Source: Candidatus Poseidoniaceae archaeon
Lineage (GTDB): Archaea > Thermoplasmatota > Poseidoniia > Poseidoniales > Poseidoniaceae
DNA length: 5,295 nt
Assembly: GCA_013330925.1 (NCBI GenBank)
Contig: DUHJ01000218.1
Span: 1-5,295, forward strand
Direction of reading: 5' to 3'
A program made the position numbers and the translations under genes. Shown in pieces: positions 1-5,295 of this stretch. The notes below the pieces were generated by a model. The model was not told the DNA's origin and made no database searches. It saw only the letters and a program-made list of their open reading frames with translations. Each line of letters begins with the position of its first letter. Within the stretch, counting starts at the first letter, position 1.

Positions 1-124
1 GCTCCATTTCGTTGCGGATGCCATCGCCGTCCGCGTCGTCGTCGTAGATGTCGGGGACGAAATCACGGTCGATGTCGCTGCAACCAAACAAGATGACGCG
101 GCTTGTTCCCGGCGTGAAGGGGCA
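1..124 (-). repeat. 65-residue Cys-bounded calcium-loop repeat, unit 2 (cut by left edge)
   Basis: Residues 92-132 restart the unit: C-P-F-T-P-G-T-S, then C106 with the same Cys-to-Cys distance as C27/C41. The loop after C106 has lost its central glycines (D-R-D-F-V-P-D). The next loop, DADGDGIRNE, is intact and is followed by an E-M-E ending at the window edge. Confidence 0.6.
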
Positions 125-397
125 ATCGTCGCTCTTTGACGCACCGGCCTGGTCGGGATATCCGTCGCCGTCCCCGTCGCTCCACGAGGTGGCGTCCTCT
201 GGGAAGGCATCTGCGCCATCGGCTTCGGTCCAATTCACGTCTGGATCCGAATACCCGTCGCCGTCCGAATCCATGCATCCTGTACGGTCTTCGGTCGACG
301 TACCGTCAACGTCAGGGCAAGCATCGGGCTCCTCAGCGGCCACGCTTGCTAAACAGAGGACTGCGGCCAATGTTGCCAGCATGAACGCCCTGCGCAT
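1..397 (-). CDS. Secreted calcium-binding-loop (thrombospondin type 3-like) repeat protein, N-terminal part, truncated by left edge
   Basis: A reading frame opens at an ATG (397-395) and stays open to base 1, giving 132 residues. Residues 1-21 form a signal peptide: MRR, a hydrophobic core, then ASVAA. The mature part is very acidic, with Asp/Gly calcium loops of the DxDGDGxxD type at about residues 43-51, 74-82 and 121-129, and a degenerate loop at 108-116 (D-I-D-R-D-F-V-P-D). Four Cys fall in two equally spaced pairs, C27/C41 and C92/C106. They frame the pattern C-P-x3-G-T-S-x5-G-C, which recurs after 65 residues. Such loops in thrombospondin type 3-like proteins bind calcium and stiffen extracellular stalks. 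An extracellular or surface location is inferred. I see no Shine-Dalgarno site before the ATG and no other start codon upstream in frame. The full protein is probably longer and its C-terminal domain is unknown. The gene is transcribed divergently from the lipoprotein gene. Confidence 0.9.
   Translation of the reverse strand, partial: MRRAFMLATLAAVLCLASVAAEEPDACPDVDGTSTEDRTGCMDSDGDGYSDPDVNWTEADGADAFPEDATSWSDGDGDGYPDQAGASKSDDCPFTPGTSRVILFGCSDIDRDFVPDIYDDDADGDGIRNEME
125..319 (-). repeat. 65-residue Cys-bounded calcium-loop repeat, unit 1
   Basis: Residues 27-91 of the left-edge protein. The unit starts C-P-D-V-D-G-T-S, closes its Cys pair at C41 and carries two GDG-Y-type calcium loops 31 residues apart. 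At DNA level the two loops share a 16-base segment (158-173 and 251-266) with one mismatch, which reflects repeat duplication within the gene. Confidence 0.7.
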
Positions 398-471
398 GGT
401 CGTAAGGAAGGCCGTTCGGTCTAAGGTTTGACGGAGAAGGATTGATTGAGTTCTTCCGCAGAGAGGTCACC
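398..471. promoter_or_regulatory. Divergent intergenic region between the repeat protein and the lipoprotein gene
   Basis: This 74-base gap separates two start codons pointing away from each other, so both promoters must lie here or overlap the flanking coding sequence. I do not see a clear archaeal TATA/BRE pair or bacterial -35/-10 pair. The only clear element is the ribosome binding site of the plus-strand gene. Calling it a promoter region rests on gene orientation alone. Confidence 0.4.
463..467 (+). promoter_or_regulatory. Shine-Dalgarno site GAGGT deciding the lipoprotein start
   Basis: GAGGT lies 4 bases before the ATG at 472. It supports that start over an in-frame TTG at 442, which would add ten residues (MIEFFRREVT) in front of an otherwise standard lipoprotein signal peptide. 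Confidence 0.6.
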
Positions 472-999
472 ATGCGTGCAGCACTCTTGACGATGCTCCT
501 TCTTGCCTCAAGCCTCGCGGGGTGTGTTGGTGGTGACGGCGAAGAAGACCCCGTCGCTTTCCCTGCGTTCGAATCCGTGGCCGATGACGGCGTGACGTAC
601 TCGAATGCAGATTTTGAAGGCGAGTGGTACATCGTCATTTTTTCCGCTGAGTGGTGCACTGACCCCTGCTTTGATTCCATGCACGCGATTTGGAGCGTGA
701 TGCCCGAAGCCCCAGTGCTCGTGTTCTCCACCGATCCCGCTGAAGAGCCGCAAGGAATCAACCTCTCGACGTGGCACGAAACGGCCGACGCCCACGACGA
801 CGAGAACGAAGACGAAGGCGTCTCCTTGACCTCCTACCGCTTCCTCAAAGGAGCCGAGCCGGCCGCAGAAATGGACATCACCAAGCCTGGCAGCGTGGCC
901 TTTGTTGATTCCGACGGCGAAGTCATCTACCTGCACCAAGGACGTTTGACAGACACGGACGTGATTCGAGAGAAGATTGACCTCGCCTCAGCCGCTTGA
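472..999 (+). CDS. Thioredoxin/TlpA-like lipoprotein with a CxxxC active-site motif
   Basis: This 175-residue protein is probably a membrane-anchored thiol-disulfide or metal-handling protein on the outside of the cell. Residues 1-18 form a lipoprotein signal peptide ending in a lipobox (S-L-A-G-C, C18 lipidated), followed by an acidic G/D/E linker. From about residue 48 a thioredoxin-like fold is visible: strand EWYIVIFSAEW, then C62-T-D-P-C66, a helix, the strand APVLVFSTD, and near the end K-P139-G-S-V-A-F-V-D-S-D-G-E-V, the cis-Pro loop and final beta hairpin typical of TlpA/ResA. The active site is odd: thioredoxins have CxxC (WCGPC), whereas here three residues separate the Cys. Sco-type copper chaperones use CxxxC, but the Sco His before the last strand is not seen. 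An acidic insert rich in D/E occupies residues 106-116. The start is chosen from the GAGGT site and signal peptide. The thioredoxin fold is fairly sure; the substrate is unknown. Confidence 0.87.
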   Translation: MRAALLTMLLLASSLAGCVGGDGEEDPVAFPAFESVADDGVTYSNADFEGEWYIVIFSAEWCTDPCFDSMHAIWSVMPEAPVLVFSTDPAEEPQGINLSTWHETADAHDDENEDEGVSLTSYRFLKGAEPAAEMDITKPGSVAFVDSDGEVIYLHQGRLTDTDVIREKIDLASAA

Positions 1000-1033
1000 A
1001 ACCGTGCTCTGCCCTTACGGCAGGCAGGTCAAG
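995..1033 (+). terminator. Possible hairpin terminator after the lipoprotein gene
   Basis: A perfect 5-base-pair stem, CTGCC (1009-1013) and GGCAG (1019-1023), encloses a CTTAC loop ten bases past the stop codon. It is nested in outer arms CTTGA (995-999) and TCAAG (1029-1033). There is no following T tract, so termination is only suggested by position. It could be chance structure. Confidence 0.25.
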
Positions 1034-1077
1034 CCACTCCGAGGGCATGCACTCCTGAATTCCTCGGCTTGAATCCC

Positions 1078-1102
1078 GTTCGAAATTCGGTAAATTGCGA
1101 AC
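1078..1102. promoter_or_regulatory. Imperfect inverted repeat, candidate operator or RNA hairpin
   Basis: GTTCGAAATT (1078-1087) and AATTGCGAAC (1093-1102) are inverted copies matching at nine of ten positions, around the 5-base spacer CGGTA. The dyad ends 45 bases before the start of the membrane protein gene. Its size and A/T-rich inner halves fit a dimeric regulator site overlapping a promoter, but a transcript hairpin is equally possible. It is the clearest non-coding element in the 148-base gap 1000-1147. Confidence 0.45.
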
Positions 1103-1147
1103 CATCTTCGGAGGCACATTCAAACACTCCATGAAGAGAAGCGCGTC

Positions 1148-2119
1148 ATGGCATTTTTCACAGAGCCATACCTCCGTGACGTCTTTCCTTTCAATTCCGC
1201 AGAAGGGCGCATGGCGGTGACCCTGCTGTTGACCGTGATTCCGATCGTCTATGCGTGGAGGCGTGTTCGCCCTATGGACGATTCTAAGCCCGAACTTTTG
1301 CTCGGCATGGACGCACCCAAACTTGCGTTGGCCACCGTTGGCTTCGCCTTGGGAGCGGTTGTTTTTGTCCTCATTGGGAGCGCGTTCTTGCAGGAATCCT
1401 TCGACCGTGACTGCGATTGCAATTGGATTCTCGAAGACGGACGGTACGAAACCATGTCCGTCTTGGCAGAATACCCCCCGGCATCGTGGCTCATGCCTCT
1501 GTTTTTCCTGCCCTTTGGAATAGGGTGCGCCATGCTCAGTGTGCACGTGCTCAAACGGGCCATGAGCGTTGAAGGGAACCGCACAGGCATCAGGTCTGTG
1601 GCCGTATGGTGGTGGTTCTTCATCACCGTGAACGTGGCCTTTTGGTCGATTTGGGAAATCTTGCTGTCCAACGGATTCGGCCGGGGCCCGGACAACATGG
1701 AGGAAACCCCGAAGTTTCTGCTGAACGAATCACACCACATCTTCGGCTCTTACTTCTATTTCTTCTCCGGGTGTTTCTGCGCCTTCTTCGGCTGGTTGGC
1801 CATGATTCCAGAGGCCAGGGATCGCGGACGCCTTGACCTCCCCAAGATGCCAACTCGGCTCCGGGCACATGCTGCAAGTGCGGTCCTGTGCGTCTTCCAA
1901 GGCATCCACTACCTCGTGATCTACGAGCGACCACCGTGGTATCGGTCGTTGGTAGGTGGAGACGACAGTTGGTGGGTTGGACGAAGCGCGCTCGGGGCGA
2001 ACGAGACCTTCCTCATCTTGACCCAGATCATTTGGGGCGTGCTGGTTTGGACCTACCTGCGCCAAGAGGTCCCTGAAAGCATCCGTTGGACGGCGCCTGC
2101 TCCCAACACGGAAGCCTAA
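1148..2119 (+). CDS. Polytopic membrane protein, about seven transmembrane segments, function unknown
   Basis: I do not recognise the family of this 323-residue protein. Hydrophobic segments lie at about residues 21-37, 59-80, 113-135, 151-173, 199-220, 242-259 and 286-304. Basic loops (RRVR at 38-41; KRAMS-GNR-GIR at 136-149; the R/K-rich loop 222-241) alternate with acidic ones (82-112, 174-198, 260-285). By the positive-inside rule this gives an outside N-terminus and inside C-terminus. The first outer loop holds C89-D-C91; TM5 holds C209-F-C211. Histidines sit near membrane edges at H133, H196-H197, H241 and H254, with E170 inside or near TM4. The protein is rich in Trp and Phe (WWWFF at 154-158). 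ATG 1148 is the first conventional start after an in-frame stop at 1091; the ribosome site is weak. GGAGG at 1110-1114 lies too far upstream. It follows the lipoprotein gene in the same direction after 148 bases, so co-transcription is uncertain. Codon and frame quality are good, so the gene itself is well supported. Confidence 0.86.
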   Translation: MAFFTEPYLRDVFPFNSAEGRMAVTLLLTVIPIVYAWRRVRPMDDSKPELLLGMDAPKLALATVGFALGAVVFVLIGSAFLQESFDRDCDCNWILEDGRYETMSVLAEYPPASWLMPLFFLPFGIGCAMLSVHVLKRAMSVEGNRTGIRSVAVWWWFFITVNVAFWSIWEILLSNGFGRGPDNMEETPKFLLNESHHIFGSYFYFFSGCFCAFFGWLAMIPEARDRGRLDLPKMPTRLRAHAASAVLCVFQGIHYLVIYERPPWYRSLVGGDDSWWVGRSALGANETFLILTQIIWGVLVWTYLRQEVPESIRWTAPAPNTEA

Positions 2120-2126
2120 GCAGGCT
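2113..2126. terminator. Small hairpin at the convergent gene ends
   Basis: AGCCT (2113-2117) and AGGCT (2122-2126) pair around the loop AAGC. It overlaps the stop codon of the membrane protein gene and lies 7 bases from the stop of the convergent peptidase gene. Neither strand has a T tract next to it, and five pairs is short. It may assist bidirectional termination in a 14-base gap, or mean nothing. Confidence 0.2.
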
Positions 2127-2133
2127 CTGGGCC

Positions 2134-4158
2134 TCAGGTTTCATCGATGACCGAGTCCACCACCGCGGCGACATCTGCGTCGTCTTCGGTCCAGAGCGGA
2201 GCCTTCAGATCATCGTCTCCTCCGCTGCGGGTGACCACCAAGACGGCCCCAAGCGCGAGGCCGAGCAACACGACCACAAGGGCCGAAACAAAACCGGCGG
2301 AGATGCCATTGCTGGTGGCCGCCGATTCAACGTTCTTCGCGTTCGCCGTGTCCATCAGCATCACGTTGACCGCAACGTTGGACGATGAACTGTGGCCACC
2401 GGAGTCGTTGGCCGAAAGCCCACGAACCGAAAGCGTGTGGTTGCCGTCCAGACTCACGCCGGGCAGGTGCTCCAACTGGTGAACGATGGTCAAGAGGTCC
2501 AAGCTCACGTCTTCGGTGCCTGGTTCGTAGCCGTGCAAGGTGGCCCAGTCGTCCCGCAGGTGGTTGCTGCGCCACTGAACGGAGTCAACGTCGCCTTGGA
2601 TGGTGAAATCAATGGCGTCGCCTGGCATCAAGTGAATCCGGTTGTCGTCTCCGATGGTGGTCTCAAGCACCACGGAGATGCTGTCGTCGAGTTGGTAATC
2701 ACGCTGAGCGGCTTCCATCACCGCAGCGAGCGCTTCGACGTGGCCGTGACCGTACACGTTGTTCTGCCGGTTCTTTGGCAGCAAATCCTCTGCGCAAGGC
2801 TCGTTGGCCAACATGTAATGGCATTCACGGTAGGTGGCGGTCTCTTGGAGGATGTTTCGAACGTCAAAAGGAGACAGATCCGGGTTGGCTTGAAGCATCA
2901 GTGCCACGGTACCGGCGGTCCCAGGCGTGGCCATGCTGGTGCCGCTGAACGCGACGTACCCGTCACCCGTGTTGTGCGCAACAGACATCACGTCAGAGCC
3001 GACGAAAGCCAAGTTGGGCTTGATTCGTCCCTCTTCAGTCGGGCCTTGGCTGCTGTAGATGGCGATGCTGGTGTCCTTGTCGAGTGCCCCGACCGTGATG
3101 GCGTCTTCCGAGGAACCTGGGGTGCCAATTTGGGCGGAGACCGCGCTGTTGCCGGCCGCGATGAGCATCGTGATGCCCGCGCGAACCATCTCGTTGGACA
3201 TGCGGTTGACGCTGTCCTCTTCGGATGAGGTCCACTCGATGGCTCCGGGGCCTCCAAGGCTCATGGAAGCGGCTCGGATGTTGAATTCGTAGCGGTAGTC
3301 CACCGTCCACTGCATGCCGGCCATGACCACGGCAAAGCTGCCTGAGCCGCCCGCGTCAAGGACCTTGACGCCCACGAGGAAGGCACCGGGAGCCATTCCC
3401 GGATGATCGTATGACGGGGCACCGGTTCCTGCCACGGTCCCTGCGCAATGCGAGCCGTGACCCTGGTCGTCGTACGGGAACACCTCGGTGCCGTTGACCT
3501 TGTCGGGGTTGTTGACCGGGTCGTAAAATCCGATGATTTTCGGGTCGTCCGTGCTGTTGTCGTCGTCCATGTCGTCTAGACCAACGTGCATGCCGTCGAT
3601 GCCGGTGTCGATGACCGCAACGGTCACGCCGGAGCCGTCGTAGCCCGTGGCTTGTTGAGCGAGATCAACTTCGTGGACGACGGCTGCATCGCCGTTCTGG
3701 ACTTCGAGCAGACCGTCAAGTTCGAGCATCACCACACCCGGCAGCGTCGTGGCTTCCAGCACCATGTCGTGGGGCAATCGCCCCGCAACGGCGTCGATAA
3801 GCGGCAAGTCCCACGCATGTTCGTAACCGACTTCTCGCTCCAGCATGGCCACGTCAGCCGGTGTGGGCGTGTGGTCAAAATCGATGATGAGCGGCAAGGT
3901 GCCGTCCTCATCGAGGAACAGTGGGTGGTCATGGTAACGCTCGACCATGTCCCCGATGCCGTTGCCGTCTCGGTCCACGGTGGTCTCGACCCACCAGCCC
4001 TCTTCCTCCACGCTGGATTCGACGGCTGGCACGCTTACAGAGGCCATGGCCAAGGGAAGCACCAACAGGCTGAGGACGGTCAAAACGATGAGGCGCTGGG
4101 TGGCCGCCTTCGTGGTCATGAATACACGTGGCATGGGGGCGGTTTCAAGCCATCGCAT
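2134..4158 (-). CDS. Membrane-anchored S8 subtilisin-like serine peptidase with propeptide
   Basis: This complete 674-residue secreted endopeptidase has a signal peptide with its hydrophobic core at residues 23-40. A short linker follows with a calcium-type loop D62-R-D-G-N-G-I-G-D70. Next comes an I9-like propeptide (about 87-150: LPLIIDF, then DAVAGRLPHDM and GVVMLELDG). The S8 catalytic domain spans about 173-480, with D184 in VAVIDTGID, H234 in QGHGSHCAG, the oxyanion Asn N337 in AAGNS and S408 in SGTSMATP, so the full triad is present. C446 and C455 probably form a disulfide loop. A beta-sandwich-like domain (about 494-602) leads to a transmembrane helix at about 618-642 and a 32-residue acidic tail. 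The catalytic part should be outside the cell, anchored at its C-terminus. Four N-glycosylation sequons are present (N201, N222, N573, N584). ATG 4158 fits a GGTGA site, but ATG 4119 would give a shorter, more typical signal peptide. It lies 12 bases after another S8 peptidase gene. Substrates are unknown. Confidence 0.95.
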   Translation of the reverse strand: MRWLETAPMPRVFMTTKAATQRLIVLTVLSLLVLPLAMASVSVPAVESSVEEEGWWVETTVDRDGNGIGDMVERYHDHPLFLDEDGTLPLIIDFDHTPTPADVAMLEREVGYEHAWDLPLIDAVAGRLPHDMVLEATTLPGVVMLELDGLLEVQNGDAAVVHEVDLAQQATGYDGSGVTVAVIDTGIDGMHVGLDDMDDDNSTDDPKIIGFYDPVNNPDKVNGTEVFPYDDQGHGSHCAGTVAGTGAPSYDHPGMAPGAFLVGVKVLDAGGSGSFAVVMAGMQWTVDYRYEFNIRAASMSLGGPGAIEWTSSEEDSVNRMSNEMVRAGITMLIAAGNSAVSAQIGTPGSSEDAITVGALDKDTSIAIYSSQGPTEEGRIKPNLAFVGSDVMSVAHNTGDGYVAFSGTSMATPGTAGTVALMLQANPDLSPFDVRNILQETATYRECHYMLANEPCAEDLLPKNRQNNVYGHGHVEALAAVMEAAQRDYQLDDSISVVLETTIGDDNRIHLMPGDAIDFTIQGDVDSVQWRSNHLRDDWATLHGYEPGTEDVSLDLLTIVHQLEHLPGVSLDGNHTLSVRGLSANDSGGHSSSSNVAVNVMLMDTANAKNVESAATSNGISAGFVSALVVVLLGLALGAVLVVTRSGGDDDLKAPLWTEDDADVAAVVDSVIDET

Positions 4159-4170
4159 CGAAGCGCAGCA

Positions 4171-4175
4171 TCACC
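4171..4175 (-). promoter_or_regulatory. GGTGA Shine-Dalgarno-like site overlapping the upstream stop codon
   Basis: On the minus strand GGTGA includes the TGA stop of the upstream peptidase and lies 12 bases before ATG 4158. The spacing is slightly long, but the overlap of stop codon and ribosome site suggests translational coupling of the two peptidases. It favours ATG 4158 over the in-frame ATGs at 4134 and 4119, which lack such a site. Confidence 0.4.
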
Positions 4176-5295
4176 AACGACGCTCGGCGGCACGTTGCAT
4201 TGGGACCAAAGCGGCCTCATCTTCGGAGCCATCTCCCCAATAGGCCTCACGGATTTGTTGGTTGGTGTCCATGCACGTCACAACATCAGAGGGGCGATCT
4301 GGGAGAGGGGATGTACCGTCCAAGTGACCGATGATTGGCTCGAGATTGGACATGTTCACCACGCCCCAACCAACTTGTGTGCAAGGAGCCACCGGGGAGA
4401 TCGGATTGGTCCCAGAAAAGGGGTCCCACGTGCTGGAAGAAGGGTACCAAGCAGAGCGATTCAACGCGTCACGCACGTCGGCGTTCGTGATGCTGTAAGG
4501 AGCATCGTCCAAAAGACCCAGCACCAGTGACCCGTTGCGCTCATTCTCGGCTCCTGCTCCATCATCACCGACCGTTGAACGGAGCGTCTCAAGGACACCA
4601 GAGAGGATTCCAGCGGTCTTCGGGGTCGCGAACGAAGTCCCAGACGTGTCGTGGTACCCGTCGAGATCCTGGTGGTTCGGCAAGTTTTGCGTCCAATCGG
4701 CGGCGATGTCAGGGTAAGACCCGCTCATGGTCTCCTTTTGCTCATCCTCACCCTCGGCGTAGCCAGCAATACCAATGGACCAAGGTGGCCCTGCTGTGGC
4801 GTCTTGAATCGCTGGGCTAGGGGAATTGTCAGCAGCCCCGGTGTGGATTTTTCCGTGATCGACCACCGCCACGCGCGTGGCGTCATCAATCCCCGGAACC
4901 GGCAACGACCCGGGGGCACCGAAGGAGGTGCTGATGATGTCCACCAAGGGCTGCGCAGCCGCTGCCAGCACGGCAGAATCGCTGAATCCCTCAACGAAGA
5001 AAATCACCACATCCGGGTTGGCGTTGACCACTGCACCGGTCACGGCGGTGCCGTGTCCGTCCGAGGGATCGTCAAGAATGGGCGTGCCGTCACCTTCCGA
5101 CCAATCGGGTGAAGCACCGATGATCCTTGTCCCTTCGAAGTAGACAATGTCGGAGGATCCAATTTGGTCCCAGCATACCTCTTGGTCGGCAACCAGCCGC
5201 TCTTGATACGTGCCTGTGGTGGAGATGTCGCACACCAGGGTTACGCCAAAGGCGTCAAGCAGCCAATTAGGAAGCACCTCTTCCAATGAAAAATG
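4171..5295 (-). CDS. Second S8 subtilisin-like serine peptidase, N-terminus beyond the right edge
   Basis: An open frame runs from the right edge to a TGA at 4171-4173, giving 374 residues (numbered here from the codon at 5295). Subtilase landmarks follow in order: H81 in SDGHGTAVTG, ISTSFG at about 121-126, oxyanion N157 in AADNS, S221 in SGTSFATPKTAG, and the closing GWGVVN at about 309-314. The catalytic Asp is not obvious. The best candidate is D23 in VTLVCDIS, 58 residues before the His and lacking the usual D-T/S-G; it could also lie outside the window. AADNS replaces the common AAGNS. Cys at 22, 41, 305 and 341 may form disulfides, and sequons occur at N254, N279 and N314. The protein ends in a short hydrophilic tail (MQRAAERRW) with no membrane helix, so it is probably released rather than anchored. 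A TTG at 5286 could start translation, but it would leave no signal peptide, so truncation by the edge is more likely. It is the upstream partner of the anchored peptidase. Confidence 0.92.
   Translation of the reverse strand, partial: HFSLEEVLPNWLLDAFGVTLVCDISTTGTYQERLVADQEVCWDQIGSSDIVYFEGTRIIGASPDWSEGDGTPILDDPSDGHGTAVTGAVVNANPDVVIFFVEGFSDSAVLAAAAQPLVDIISTSFGAPGSLPVPGIDDATRVAVVDHGKIHTGAADNSPSPAIQDATAGPPWSIGIAGYAEGEDEQKETMSGSYPDIAADWTQNLPNHQDLDGYHDTSGTSFATPKTAGILSGVLETLRSTVGDDGAGAENERNGSLVLGLLDDAPYSITNADVRDALNRSAWYPSSSTWDPFSGTNPISPVAPCTQVGWGVVNMSNLEPIIGHLDGTSPLPDRPSDVVTCMDTNQQIREAYWGDGSEDEAALVPMQRAAERRW

Noticed and set aside
1..397. Repetitive DNA at the left edge as a CRISPR array or tandem DNA repeat
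   Set aside because: Repeat copies are degenerate, with protein-level periods of 31 and 65 residues and an open frame throughout, so they are coding repeats and not spacer/repeat architecture.
48..431. Plus-strand Ser/Pro-rich open frame (127 codons) at the left edge
   Set aside because: It is the complement of the calcium-loop repeats: the Y-P-S-P-S-P-S runs are just the reverse of the GDGDGY-coding DNA. The minus frame has a signal peptide and regular Cys spacing.
442..471. TTG start at 442 extending the lipoprotein by ten residues
   Set aside because: It lacks a ribosome binding site and would put charged residues before a complete signal peptide. ATG 472 has GAGGT at proper spacing.
1131..1220. 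Short plus-strand frame from ATG 1131 (29 codons), 16 bases after GGAGG at 1110-1114, as a possible leader peptide
   Set aside because: It overlaps the membrane protein start out of frame, has no attenuator-like codon run, and its spacing from GGAGG is too long for good initiation. It could only be revived by conservation in orthologues.
923..1546. Minus-strand open frame (207 codons) across the gap and the start of the membrane protein gene
   Set aside because: It is antisense to the end of the lipoprotein gene and to the first helices of the membrane protein. Its Arg/Gln/His-rich composition has no signal, helix or motif pattern.
2392..3228. Long plus-strand open frame (278 codons) opposite the anchored peptidase
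   Set aside because: It lies wholly antisense to the S8 catalytic domain and C-terminal region, whose triad motifs make the minus frame certain. The translation is Val/Gly/His-rich with no recognisable domain, as expected for the complement of GC-rich coding DNA.
3586..4530. Plus-strand open frame (314 codons) spanning the junction of the two peptidase genes
   Set aside because: It is antisense to both peptidases, has no coherent domain or ribosome site, and is explained by high GC content reducing stop codons on the opposite strand.

Overview
The window reads as ordinary coding DNA from a free-living prokaryote, most likely a marine planktonic euryarchaeon of the Marine Group II type (Candidatus Poseidoniales). 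This is inferred, not proven. The support is: a left-edge protein built from a Cys-bounded, Asp/Gly-rich calcium-loop repeat that I associate with that group; subtilases with acidic surfaces, one carrying a C-terminal membrane anchor and a short acidic tail; a lipobox lipoprotein; fairly high GC content; and Shine-Dalgarno-like sites in front of some genes. There is no ribosomal or other marker gene to settle it. Secreted calcium-loop proteins and subtilases also occur in myxobacteria and planctomycetes.

Layout: (1) bases 1-397, minus strand, the N-terminal 132 residues of a secreted calcium-binding-repeat protein that runs off the left edge. (2) 398-471, a short divergent intergenic region. 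(3) 472-999, plus strand, a small lipoprotein with a thioredoxin/TlpA-like fold and an unusual CxxxC active-site motif. (4) 1000-1147, an intergenic stretch with a hairpin just after the lipoprotein gene and a strong imperfect inverted repeat (1078-1102) ahead of the next gene. (5) 1148-2119, plus strand, an unrecognised membrane protein of about seven transmembrane segments. (6) 2120-2133, a 14-base convergent gap. (7) 2134-4158, minus strand, a complete membrane-anchored S8 subtilisin-like peptidase. (8) 4171-5295, minus strand, a second S8 peptidase whose N-terminus lies beyond the right edge. It sits 12 bases upstream of the first peptidase and was probably co-transcribed with it.

Every gene encodes an envelope or secreted protein. 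The two adjacent peptidases look like an operon for extracellular protein degradation or surface-protein maturation. The thioredoxin-like lipoprotein and the polytopic membrane protein lie in the same orientation and might be functionally linked, but a 148-base gap holding its own inverted repeat suggests the second may have its own promoter. No RNA genes, mobile elements, CRISPR arrays or integration sites were seen. I do not see convincing evidence of a new multi-gene system. The most unusual elements are the CxxxC thioredoxin-like lipoprotein, the orphan membrane protein with its upstream inverted repeat, and the second peptidase with a non-canonical catalytic Asp region.
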